This document shows, piece after piece, positions 1 through 6,220 of a stretch of 6,220 bases of DNA. Each line of letters opens with the position of its first letter. Within the stretch, counting starts at the first letter, position 1. The notes beneath the pieces are model-generated. The model had not been told where the DNA came from and made no database searches. It worked only from the letters and a program-made list of their open reading frames with translations. Source of the stretch: Phycisphaerae bacterium (GTDB lineage Bacteria; Planctomycetota; Phycisphaerae; Tepidisphaerales; Tepidisphaeraceae); contig JAUJNJ010000150.1 of the NCBI GenBank assembly GCA_030448225.1, positions 1 to 6,220 on the forward strand, in the 5' to 3' direction. A program made the translations under genes and the position numbers.

Positions 1-3000
1 CGGCAGGGGGGCGGGCTGCTCGTCGGCGTCGTCCTCCGCGGGGGCGGGTTGGTGCGTCGTCGCGATCAGCGAGTAGAAGACCGGGACGACGAACAGCGTG
101 AAGAGCGTGCCGACGACCATGCCAGCGACGAGCACGATGCCGATGCTGTTGCGCGCCGCCGCGCCGGGGCCGGAGACGAACACGAGCGGGAGGTGGCCGA
201 ACACCGTGGCGGCCGACGTCATCAGCACGGGCCGCAGGCGGGTCGCCGACGCCTCGCGCAGCGCGTCCATCTTCGGCAGGCCGCGCTCCTGTAGCGTGTT
301 GGCGAACTCGACGATCAGGATGCCGTTCTTGGCGATGAGTCCGACGAGCGTGATCAGCCCGACCTGCGAGTAGATGTTGATCGTCGTCAGGTCGAGGTAG
401 CTGAACAGCAGCGCGCCGCTGATCGCCAGCGGCACGGACCCGAGCAGCACGATCAGCGGGTCGCGGAAGCTGCGGAACTGCGCGGCCAGGACGAGGTAGA
501 TCAGCACGACCGCGAACCCGAGCGTGACCGTCAGCGCCGACCCCTCGCGGCGGATCTGCCGCGACTCCCCCGCGTGGTCGATGATCACGCCCGGCCCGCC
601 CGCCTTGGCGGCCGCGTCCTCGAGCACGGTCAGGCCCTGCTCCTTCGTGACGCCCGGCAGCACGCCGCCGAAGATCTTCACGGAGTTGCGCTGCTGGAAC
701 CGGTTGAGCGAGCGGGGCGCGGTCGACGCCTCGACGCGGACGAAGCTGGAGATCGGCACGAGCGCGCCCGACGGCGTCTTGATCTTCAGGTCGAGCAGCG
801 GGCCGACCGTCGCGCGGTCGGCGGCGCCGATCTGCGGGATCACCTTGTAGCTGCGGTCGAAGAAGTTGAACCGGTTGACGTAGTTGCCGCCGAGCAGCGT
901 GCCCAGTTCCTGCCCGACGCCGGCGAGGTCGAGGCCGAGGTCGGCGACCTGCTCGCGGTCGATCACGACGCGGGCCTCGGGCAGGTCGAGCTTCAGGTCG
1001 GTGTCGACGTAGAGGAACTTGCCGCTCCCGAAGCCGGCGGCGATCACCGCGTTGGCCGTCTCGACCATCTGCTCGGGCGGGCCGTCGCCCTGGAGGACGA
1101 GCTCGACGTCGTACTGCCCGGGCGTGGGCAGCGGGGGGTCGAGGCGCGGGAAGACGCGCAGCCCCGGCACGCCCGACACGACGCCGAACACCTCGCCGTA
1201 CATCTCCTCGGTCGAGCGGGCGCGGGTGCGCCAGTCCTTCGTCGCCATCCCGCCGAACCCGCCCCAGTTGGCGGTCAGCGACCACATGAAGTCGGCCTCG
1301 GGGAACTGGCTCAGCGCCTGCACGACGTCGCGGGAGTGGCCGTTCACGCTCTCGATCGAGGCGTCGGGGGCCGCCTCCATGAAGAGGCTGATGTGGCTCT
1401 GGTCCTCGACGGGCGCCAGCTCGCGCCGCGACTGCTGGTAGAACGGCACGGCCGCCGCCATCACGACCGCGGCCCCGGCGACGATGCCCCACCGCATCGC
1501 CAGCGCGCCGTCGAGCAGGCGGACGTAGACGCGGCGGACCGCGTCGAACCCGCGGTTGACCAGCCGCGTGAGCCGGCCCTCCTGCCCGCCCGGCGGGATG
1601 AGCCGCGCGCTCATGACCGGCGACAGCGTGACGGCCACCACGCCGCTCAGCACGACGGCCGCCGCCAGCGTGATCGCGAACTCCAGGAACAGCGACCCGG
1701 TCAGCCCCCCCTGGAACCCGATCGGGGCGTAGACCGCGGCGAGCGTGATCGTCATGGCGATGATCGGCCCGACGAGCTCGCGCGCGCCGACGATCGCCGC
1801 CCGCCGCGGCGTCAGGCCCTCGCGAATGTGGCGGGCGACGTTCTCGACGACCACGATCGCGTCGTCGACCACCAGCCCGACCGACAGCACGATCGCCAGG
1901 ATCGTCAGCAGGTTCAGGCTGAACCCCAGCGCGTACATGATGATCGCCGCGCCGATCAGCGAGACCGGCATCGCCACGAGCGGCACCAGCGCGGTGCGGA
2001 GGGAGCCCATGAACAGGAACACGACGAACCCGACGATCAGCACGGTCTCGATGAGCGTCTTAGTGATCTCCTTCAGCGCGTCGCGCATGAACATCGTGCC
2101 GTCCCAGACGAGCCGCATGTCCACGTCCTTCGGCAGCGTCGGGCGGATGCGGTCCATCTCGGCCTGCAGGCTCTTGGCGACGTCGATCTCGTTCGACCCC
2201 ACGAGCGGCCAGACGCCGAGGTAGACGGCCTCGGTCTTGTTGTGCTTCGCGACGAGGTCGGCCTCTTCCGCGCCGAGCTCGACGGTGGCGACGTCGCTGA
2301 GGCGGACCGTCGCGCCGTTGCGCTGGGCGACGATCAGCTTGTTGAACTCGTCGGTCGAGCGGAGGTCGGTGTTGGCCAGGATGTTGACCTGGACGAGGTT
2401 CCCCTTCGTCTGCCCGACCGCCGCGAGGTAGTTGTTGCGCTGCAGCGCGGCCTGCACGTCGCCGGGCGAGAGGTTGAGCGCGGCGAGGCGGTCGGGGTCG
2501 ATCCAGACGCGCATCGCCACCTGCCGCCCGCCCTCGATCGTCACCCGCTGCACGCCGTTGAGCGTCGCCAGCTGCGGCTGCAGGTCGCGGAGCAGCCAGT
2601 CGGTCAACTGCGGAATCGTCCGCTCGGTCGACGAGAAGCTCAGGTAGAACGACGCGTACGGCCGGTCCGCCCGCTGCACTTCCACCACCGGCGGCTCGGC
2701 CTGCTCCGGCAACTCCGCCCGCACCTGTTGCAGGCGGGCCGTCACCTCCGCCAGGGCGGCGGTGCTGCTGTGGTTGAGCTTCAGGCGGACCGTGACGATG
2801 CTGATGCCGGCCCGACTGGTCGACTCGACGTGGTCGACGCCGCTGATCTGCGACACGACCCGCTCGATCGGCGTGGTCAGGAACCCGCGCACCGTCTCGG
2901 CGCCGGCGCCGTAGTAGAGCGTCGTGATGATGACCGACGAGCTCTCGACCTGCGGGTACTGCTGCACCGGCAGCGTCGACAGCGCCCGCCACCCGACGAG

Positions 3001-3087
3001 CACGAGCACGATGTTCACGACGGCGGCCAGCACGGGGTGCTTGATGAAGACGTCGGTGAACGACGAGGAGGAAGGCGACGATTGCAT
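1..3087 (-). CDS. RND (HAE1-type) efflux pump inner-membrane permease, 3' end cut by window edge
   Basis: Proton-driven inner-membrane pump of the AcrB/MexB type (HAE1 group of the RND superfamily). It would work as a trimer with a periplasmic adaptor and an outer-membrane channel to export drugs or other toxic compounds. The frame is open for 1029 codons to base 1 without a stop; family members have about 1020-1060 residues, so only a short tail is missing. TM1 lies at about residues 18-36 and TM2-TM4 at about 345-410. TM4 carries GLVVDDAIVVVENV with D408 and D409, matching the AcrB proton-relay pair D407/D408. TM10 carries GLIAKNGILIVEF with K920 (AcrB K940), and RLRPVLMTS follows at about 950-958. 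ELAPVEDQ marks the start of the second periplasmic half. The start at 3087 has GAAGGA at 3100-3095, 7 bases upstream; the ATGs just upstream are out of frame. It lies 109 bases after the adaptor gene, presumably in one operon. The C-terminus ends in an acidic, proline-rich cytoplasmic tail. Substrate cannot be told from sequence. Confidence 0.96.
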   Translation of the reverse strand, partial: MQSSPSSSSFTDVFIKHPVLAAVVNIVLVLVGWRALSTLPVQQYPQVESSSVIITTLYYGAGAETVRGFLTTPIERVVSQISGVDHVESTSRAGISIVTVRLKLNHSSTAALAEVTARLQQVRAELPEQAEPPVVEVQRADRPYASFYLSFSSTERTIPQLTDWLLRDLQPQLATLNGVQRVTIEGGRQVAMRVWIDPDRLAALNLSPGDVQAALQRNNYLAAVGQTKGNLVQVNILANTDLRSTDEFNKLIVAQRNGATVRLSDVATVELGAEEADLVAKHNKTEAVYLGVWPLVGSNEIDVAKSLQAEMDRIRPTLPKDVDMRLVWDGTMFMRDALKEITKTLIETVLIVGFVVFLFMGSLRTALVPLVAMPVSLIGAAIIMYALGFSLNLLTILAIVLSVGLVVDDAIVVVENVARHIREGLTPRRAAIVGARELVGPIIAMTITLAAVYAPIGFQGGLTGSLFLEFAITLAAAVVLSGVVAVTLSPVMSARLIPPGGQEGRLTRLVNRGFDAVRRVYVRLLDGALAMRWGIVAGAAVVMAAAVPFYQQSRRELAPVEDQSHISLFMEAAPDASIESVNGHSRDVVQALSQFPEADFMWSLTANWGGFGGMATKDWRTRARSTEEMYGEVFGVVSGVPGLRVFPRLDPPLPTPGQYDVELVLQGDGPPEQMVETANAVIAAGFGSGKFLYVDTDLKLDLPEARVVIDREQVADLGLDLAGVGQELGTLLGGNYVNRFNFFDRSYKVIPQIGAADRATVGPLLDLKIKTPSGALVPISSFVRVEASTAPRSLNRFQQRNSVKIFGGVLPGVTKEQGLTVLEDAAAKAGGPGVIIDHAGESRQIRREGSALTVTLGFAVVLIYLVLAAQFRSFRDPLIVLLGSVPLAISGALLFSYLDLTTINIYSQVGLITLVGLIAKNGILIVEFANTLQERGLPKMDALREASATRLRPVLMTSAATVFGHLPLVFVSGPGAAARNSIGIVLVAGMVVGTLFTLFVVPVFYSLIATTHQPAPAEDDADEQPAPLP

Positions 3088-3196
3088 GGCCGGGTCCTTC
3101 GCATCATCGGGGCGCGTAACGGCCCCGGGCTCGGCGCGTCGTGAGGCGGCGCCGACGGTGTGACGTTCAGTTCCAGAACTTCTCGCGCGGGTGCGC

Positions 3197-4323
3197 CTAC
3201 TCGAGCTTCGCCCGCGCGGCGCCGGGCGCGGGGGCCGGCGGTTCGTTGGCGATCACGAGCACGGCCTCGCGGAGCTTGAACGACCCGCTCGCCGCGACGC
3301 GCTCGCCCGCCGCGAGCCCGGCGTGGATCAGCACCTCGTCGCCGACGAGTTCTCCCGCCTCGACCTTGCGGACGGCCGCCCGGTCCTTGCCGGCGGCGTC
3401 GGGGGCGACGACGAACACGTGGTCGCCCGCCGGCCCCTTGCGCAGCGCGCTGGCCGGCACCGCCACGACCTTTTTCGCCGGGCCCGACGGCACGCGGACG
3501 CGGACCGACGCGCCGGGCGCGGGCATCTTGGCGGCGTCGGCGAGGCGGGCGCGGACGGTGGCGTTGCGCGTCGTCGAATCGATCAGCGCGTCGACCGCGA
3601 CGACCGCCGCCGGCACCGGCGCGGCCTCCGGGCCGGCCGCGAAGACCTCCACCACGTCGCCCGGCCGCAGCCCCGCGGCGATCCGCTGCGCGACCGTGAA
3701 GGCGACGTGCGCCGCCTCGTCGACGCCCTGGAGCGTCGTGAGCAGCGTCCCCTCCTCGAGGTACTGGCCGGGGTGCACGTCGGAGATGCCGACGCGGGCG
3801 CGGAACGGCGAAAGTGCGGATCGTCTTGCGTCGATGACGGCCTTGGGCAAGTGGGCGATCTGCGCCCGGGCGACGTCGCGCTCGGCGTGGGCGCGGTCGA
3901 GCTCGGTCGCGCTGGCGGTGCTCGACTCGATCATTTGCTTCACGCGACGCAGCAGCGCCTCGGTCGCTTCGCCGCGCCTCGTGGGCCGCCAGTTCCGCCC
4001 GTTCGACCGACACGTCCTGCTCGACAGCAGCGTGCCGGGCTCCACGATCTGGCCTGGCGTGAGGTCGACCTGCCGGACGGTCCCGGGCAGTTCGTTGCCG
4101 CGACCGACCGCGGGACCCGCCCACCCGCTGGGATGCCGGACCCGGACGCGGTGCGCCGGGTCGACGCCAGCGCCACCGTCACCGCCTCGGCCGGTTCGGG
4201 CTGGTCGGCGGCCGAGGCGTCGGCGGCCTTTTGTGCCGACGCCTTGTAGCTGACGAGCCCGATCCCGATCACGCCAAGAGTCACGAGCAGCACGCTCGAA
4301 GCCACCCAACTACGCCACTTCAT
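3197..4323 (-). pseudogene. RND periplasmic adaptor subunit (HlyD/membrane-fusion family), several frameshifts as written
   Basis: Adaptor that would link the downstream RND pump to an outer-membrane channel. The ATG at 4323 is preceded by AAGGAAGG (4337-4330, 6 bases away) and begins MKWRSWVASSVLLVTLG, a signal anchor, then a linker rich in Ala, Asp and Pro and the strand AEAVTVALA. The first half of the lipoyl/barrel-sandwich domain (NELPGTVRQVDLTPGQIVEP) is in a different frame. The hairpin start DVSVERAELAAHEAR is in the third frame. The hairpin continuation (LLRRVKQMIESSTASATELD), the second lipoyl half (FRARVGISDVHPGQYLEEG) and the beta-barrel and membrane-proximal domains, to the TAG at 3197, are back in the second frame. 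KTIR, expected just before PFRARVG, is again in the third frame. Frame changes fall near 4100, 4024, 3975, 3820 and 3806. An ATG at 4309 opens the second frame, but its first 60 or so residues do not resemble the family. Either a decaying gene or a poor-quality stretch; the clean neighbours and compensating shifts make sequence error a serious option. Confidence 0.85.
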
Positions 4324-4380
4324 GGTCCACCTTCCTTGACGGCAATACGCGTCGAAGAGGACGTTTTTCCAGCACGGGAG

Positions 4381-4410
4381 TTGCATCCCGGTCCATATGT
4401 CCCCTACAAT
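4381..4410 (+). promoter_or_regulatory. Candidate sigma70-type promoter of the regulator gene
   Basis: TTGCAT at 4381-4386 and TACAAT at 4405-4410 are separated by 18 bases, a good match to the -35 and -10 consensus in an otherwise GC-rich region. The start of transcription would fall at about 4416-4418, inside the 10-bp inverted repeat, giving a leader of about 36 bases to the ATG at 4453. I could not assign a comparably good promoter on the minus strand for the efflux operon, although its promoter should lie in the same interval. The promoter is inferred from sequence alone. Confidence 0.5.
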
Positions 4411-4434
4411 TTTCAAAGCCGTCACTTTGAAAAT
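4409..4434. promoter_or_regulatory. Perfect 10-bp inverted repeat, probable operator
   Basis: ATTTTCAAAG (4409-4418) and CTTTGAAAAT (4425-4434) are exact reverse complements around the 6-base spacer CCGTCA. The site is AT-rich against a GC-rich background. It begins at the last bases of the candidate -10 box and covers the expected transcription start of the regulator gene, where a bound dimer would block transcription. The arm-N6-arm geometry recalls the CAAC-N6-GTTG site known for cyanobacterial SufR, a relative of the adjacent regulator, but the arm sequence differs. An RNA hairpin in the regulator leader is the main alternative. Confidence 0.6.
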
Positions 4435-4441
4435 AGTGACG
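4420..4441. repeat. Second, overlapping 7-bp inverted repeat
   Basis: CGTCACT (4420-4426) and AGTGACG (4435-4441) are exact reverse complements separated by 8 bases. The repeat overlaps the right half of the 10-bp palindrome, so the two dyads share bases 4420-4434 and cannot both form as hairpins. They could be two staggered binding sites for one regulator, sites for two different proteins, or one extended operator. Confidence 0.4.
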
Positions 4442-4452
4442 TGGACGGGAAT

Positions 4453-5109
4453 ATGTCAAATGAATCCTTGGAAAATGTCAGACGGCCGTCGGGCGAACGG
4501 TTCCTGCTGGCGCTGAAGACGTGCGGGCCACAGACGGCGGCGCAGCTCGCGTGCGCGACCGGCGTGTGCGGCGAGGCGGCGCGGCAACAGTTGGTGCGCC
4601 TCGCCGCCGACGGCTTGGTGAGCGCCGCGGCCGAGCCGCGCGGCGTGGGGCGGCCGGCGCAGGTCTGGAGCCTCACCTCCGCCGGCAACTCGCGTTTCCC
4701 CGACGCCCACGCCGACCTCGCCGCCCAGTTGATCCGCCTCATCCGCGACGAGTTCGGCCAAGCCGCGCTCGACCGCCTCATCGACCTGCGGGCCGGGGAG
4801 TCGAAGCAGTGCTACGCAGAGGCCGTCCGCGGCGCAACCGACCTCGGCGACCGGGTCGCCCGCCTCGCGGCCGCCCGCACGCGCGAAGGCTATATGGCCG
4901 AGTCGCACCCGGACGGCGACGGTTTCCTGCTGGTCGAGAACCACTGCCCGATCTGCGTGGCGACGACCGCGTGCCAGTCGTTCTGTCGCGCGGAGTTGGA
5001 AACCTTCCGGGAAGTGCTCGGACCGGATGCCGCCGTCGAACGGGTCGAGCACATCGTCCGCGGCGACCGGCGGTGTGCATATCGCGTGACGCCGAGATCG
5101 CTCGCGTAG
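4453..5109 (+). CDS. Winged-helix transcriptional regulator with C-terminal cysteine cluster (COG2345/SufR-like)
   Basis: DNA-binding regulator of 218 residues, a usual size for this family. The winged helix spans about residues 14-75: LALKTCGPQTAAQLA is the first helices, EAARQQLVRLAADGLV contains the recognition helix, and GVGRPAQVWSLT (64-75) is the wing typical of COG2345 and SufR-like proteins, followed by RFPDAHADLA. The C-terminal part has NHCPICVATTACQSFC (C165, C168, C174, C178) and RRCAYRV (C208). In the related SufR, cysteines in this region bind an Fe-S cluster, so a redox, Fe-S or metal signal is plausible but inferred. C24, C34, C39 and C120 are extra, giving nine cysteines. The ATG at 4453 was chosen because family similarity starts just after it and the candidate promoter and palindrome lie upstream; no good Shine-Dalgarno precedes it. 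An in-frame GTG at 4441 is possible. The gene is divergent from the efflux operon, with 129 bases between them, and is the best candidate for its controller. Confidence 0.88.
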   Translation: MSNESLENVRRPSGERFLLALKTCGPQTAAQLACATGVCGEAARQQLVRLAADGLVSAAAEPRGVGRPAQVWSLTSAGNSRFPDAHADLAAQLIRLIRDEFGQAALDRLIDLRAGESKQCYAEAVRGATDLGDRVARLAAARTREGYMAESHPDGDGFLLVENHCPICVATTACQSFCRAELETFREVLGPDAAVERVEHIVRGDRRCAYRVTPRSLA

Positions 5110-5451
5110 GTGCGACGCGCCGGAGCCGCATCGTGCAATCACCCGCGTCGGTAGTCGCGAAACACGGTGCGGATGCACCGGCGACGAGCGGCGGATTCGG
5201 ATTGCCGTTCGCCCGACCTCCCCGTCCTCCCAATCGCGCCATACCGTCACTACCTCCCGCCCCTGTGCGGACCACCGCGCATATTTCGTCCGGGCCTGTC
5301 AACCGGGTTGGGCCGCTCGGGTATAACTCGTGTCGAGTCACATCGTCGTCAGGCGGGCCCACATAAGTCGTCGGCGCGGCCGGCGAGTCGGTCGTTCGCG
5401 ACATTTCTTACGCTTTTGCCGACCCGGTGGGGCGGCGGGGGGAAGGCAGCG
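5110..5451. other. Intergenic region without a supported gene
   Basis: These 342 bases separate the regulator from the surface-protein gene. I see no coding stretch with family-like sequence on either strand, no tRNA and no insertion-sequence end. An imperfect stem (5112-5119 with 5127-5134: one mismatch, one G-T pair) follows the regulator stop but has no T-tract, so it is a poor terminator. The right part holds two short palindromes (5300-5310 and 5326-5338), a TATAAC box at 5322-5327, and a small T-rich stretch at about 5402-5418. The ribosome binding site GGAAGG (5441-5446) of the next gene lies at the end. Confidence 0.6.
5322..5327 (+). promoter_or_regulatory. Possible -10 box of the surface-protein gene
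   Basis: TATAAC at 5322-5327 is the best -10-like hexamer before the gene starting at 5452. The upstream -35 is poor: the nearest candidate is TGTCAA at 5297-5302 with a long 19-base spacer. The site sits between two short palindromes, CAACCGGGTTG (5300-5310) and ACTCG-TGT-CGAGT (5326-5338). This placement would suit regulated expression, but the arms are only 5 bases long. Confidence 0.25.
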
Positions 5452-6220
5452 ATGGGTTTAGATGCTGGTGCTCCCGTGACCGCGGACCGGTCCGCGGCGG
5501 GGCGGCCGCGGTGCGTGGTCGAGCCGTTGGAGGCTCGGGTGCTCCTCAGCGGCGCGCCGCCGCTGCTGGCCGACATCAACACGACGACGAACGACGCCAA
5601 GCCGACCCCGGTCGTCGCGTTCGCCGGCGAGGTGGTGTTCACCGCAACGACTCCCGACGCCGGACGTGAACTGTGGACCACCGACGCGTCCGCGCCCGGC
5701 GGCGCCCGCCTGATGGCCGACCTCCGCCCCGGCGCCGCCAGCTCCGACCCGGACATCGTCACCCCCGTCAACGGCCGCCTCGTGTTCTGGGCGAAAGACT
5801 CGGCGGGTGCGGAACGCCCGTGGGGGTACGACGGCTCGACCGGCAAGGCCACGCCGCTCTCGCCGTCGCTCACGCGCTTGTACGGGAGGATGACTCCGAA
5901 CTTCGTCGTGATCGACAACGCCGTCTACTTCTTCGCCGCCGGCGGCGCGGCCAACGGCATTTACGTCAGCGACGGCACGCCCGCGGGCACCCGACTGCTG
6001 ACCGCCGCGCCGTACGTCTACGATCTCGTGGCGTTCCAAGGCGCACTGGCGTTCGTCCGCGGCGGGACCAGCTACCAGACCGGCGTACTGTGGCGGCTGG
6101 AGCCGTCGAGCGGCGCCGCCACGCAGTTGACGGCCGCCGGGGTGGCCGTTCGGGCTCCGATCCTGCCGCTCGGCGACACGCTGCTGTTCACCGGCAACGA
6201 CGAGCCGTGGCGCAGCGACG
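5452..6220 (+). CDS. ELWxxDGT-repeat protein with planctomycete-type LEPR-XLL N-terminus, 3' end cut by window edge
   Basis: The first 256 codons of a putative exported or surface protein of unknown function, open to the window edge. The ATG at 5452 has GGAAGG at 5441-5446, 5 bases upstream. There is no classic hydrophobic signal peptide. Instead residues 24-34 read EPLEARVLLSG, close to the LEPR-XLL motif found near the start of many large planctomycete surface proteins. Repeats of the ELWxxDGTxxGT type follow: ELWTTDASAPGGARL (73-87), ERPWGYDGSTGKATP (around W124), GIYVSDGTPAGTRLL (169-182), LWRLEPSSGAATQL (around W214) and EPWRSD at the edge (W253). The key aromatic recurs every 39-49 residues (75, 124, 171, 214, 253), with 'VVFTATTPDAGRE'-type strands before it, which suggests blades of a beta-propeller-like fold. 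Such proteins are often very long, so much of the gene may lie outside. It is transcribed in the same direction as the regulator but 342 bases away, so probably separately. Confidence 0.85.
   Translation, partial: MGLDAGAPVTADRSAAGRPRCVVEPLEARVLLSGAPPLLADINTTTNDAKPTPVVAFAGEVVFTATTPDAGRELWTTDASAPGGARLMADLRPGAASSDPDIVTPVNGRLVFWAKDSAGAERPWGYDGSTGKATPLSPSLTRLYGRMTPNFVVIDNAVYFFAAGGAANGIYVSDGTPAGTRLLTAAPYVYDLVAFQGALAFVRGGTSYQTGVLWRLEPSSGAATQLTAAGVAVRAPILPLGDTLLFTGNDEPWRSD

Noticed and set aside
574..3144. A very long plus-strand open frame (856 codons) opposite the RND pump gene
   Set aside because: Its translation is dominated by Arg, Asp, His, Val and Ala with no recognisable domain, as expected for the complement of a GC-rich gene. 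The opposite strand encodes a clear RND pump throughout.
3015..4124. A minus-strand open frame of 369 codons across the adaptor gene and the start of the pump gene
   Set aside because: It is mostly Arg/Gly/Ala-rich out-of-frame sequence. Only two short stretches (around 4024-3975 and 3820-3806) look like adaptor sequence, and they belong to the frameshifted adaptor gene.
3141..4253. Two long plus-strand open frames opposite the adaptor gene
   Set aside because: They are low-complexity complements with no family-like motif. The minus strand carries the adaptor domains.
5111..5137. Possible terminator hairpin just after the regulator stop codon
   Set aside because: The stem has a mismatch and a G-T pair, and no T-tract follows. 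This is too weak to call as an intrinsic terminator.
5300..5310. CAACCGGGTTG as a second SufR-like site for the neighbouring regulator
   Set aside because: The known SufR site has a 6-base spacer, whereas this has 3, and it does not match the palindrome upstream of the regulator itself.
4456..5404. Minus-strand open frames opposite the regulator and running into the intergenic region
   Set aside because: No recognisable motif and no ribosome binding site. They overlap the well-supported winged-helix regulator almost entirely.
5349..6039. Minus-strand open frames opposite the repeat-protein gene
   Set aside because: Composition is that of a GC-rich complement, while the plus strand has a ribosome binding site, the LEPR-XLL-like motif and ELWxxDGT repeats in one frame.

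Overview
The window is a GC-rich (roughly 70% by eye) piece of a bacterial chromosome. It probably comes from a planctomycete. The main clue is the rightmost gene, whose N-terminus carries a 'PLEARVLLSG' motif like the LEPR-XLL motif of planctomycete surface proteins, followed by ELWxxDGTxxGT-type repeats. Weak or absent Shine-Dalgarno signals at one gene and the GC-rich codon use fit this but do not prove it.

Layout. Positions 1-4323 hold a two-gene efflux operon on the minus strand. An adaptor (HlyD/membrane-fusion type) gene runs 4323 to 3197, followed after 109 bases by an RND (HAE1-type) inner-membrane pump gene that starts at 3087 and leaves the window at base 1 with 1029 codons read and no stop. 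The pump reads cleanly through all its proton-relay motifs. The adaptor changes reading frame about five times between roughly 4110 and 3800, so as written it is broken; either it is a decaying gene or the sequence has errors there. No outer-membrane channel gene is in the window.

Positions 4324-4452 are a divergent intergenic region. It holds a good sigma70-like promoter for the plus strand and a perfect 10-bp inverted repeat over the expected transcription start, overlapped by a second 7-bp inverted repeat. This is the likely operator. Positions 4453-5109 encode a winged-helix regulator of the COG2345/SufR-like type with a C-terminal cysteine cluster (C165, C168, C174, C178, C208). It probably controls itself and the efflux operon.

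Positions 5110-5451 hold no gene I can support, only a possible promoter and two short palindromes. From 5452 to the end runs the 5' part of a plus-strand gene for a putative surface or exported ELWxxDGT-repeat protein, cut by the window edge after 256 codons.

Working model (inference): a cysteine-cluster sensor, possibly binding an Fe-S cluster or metal, represses or activates a divergent RND efflux pump through the palindrome between them. The surface-protein gene looks functionally unrelated.
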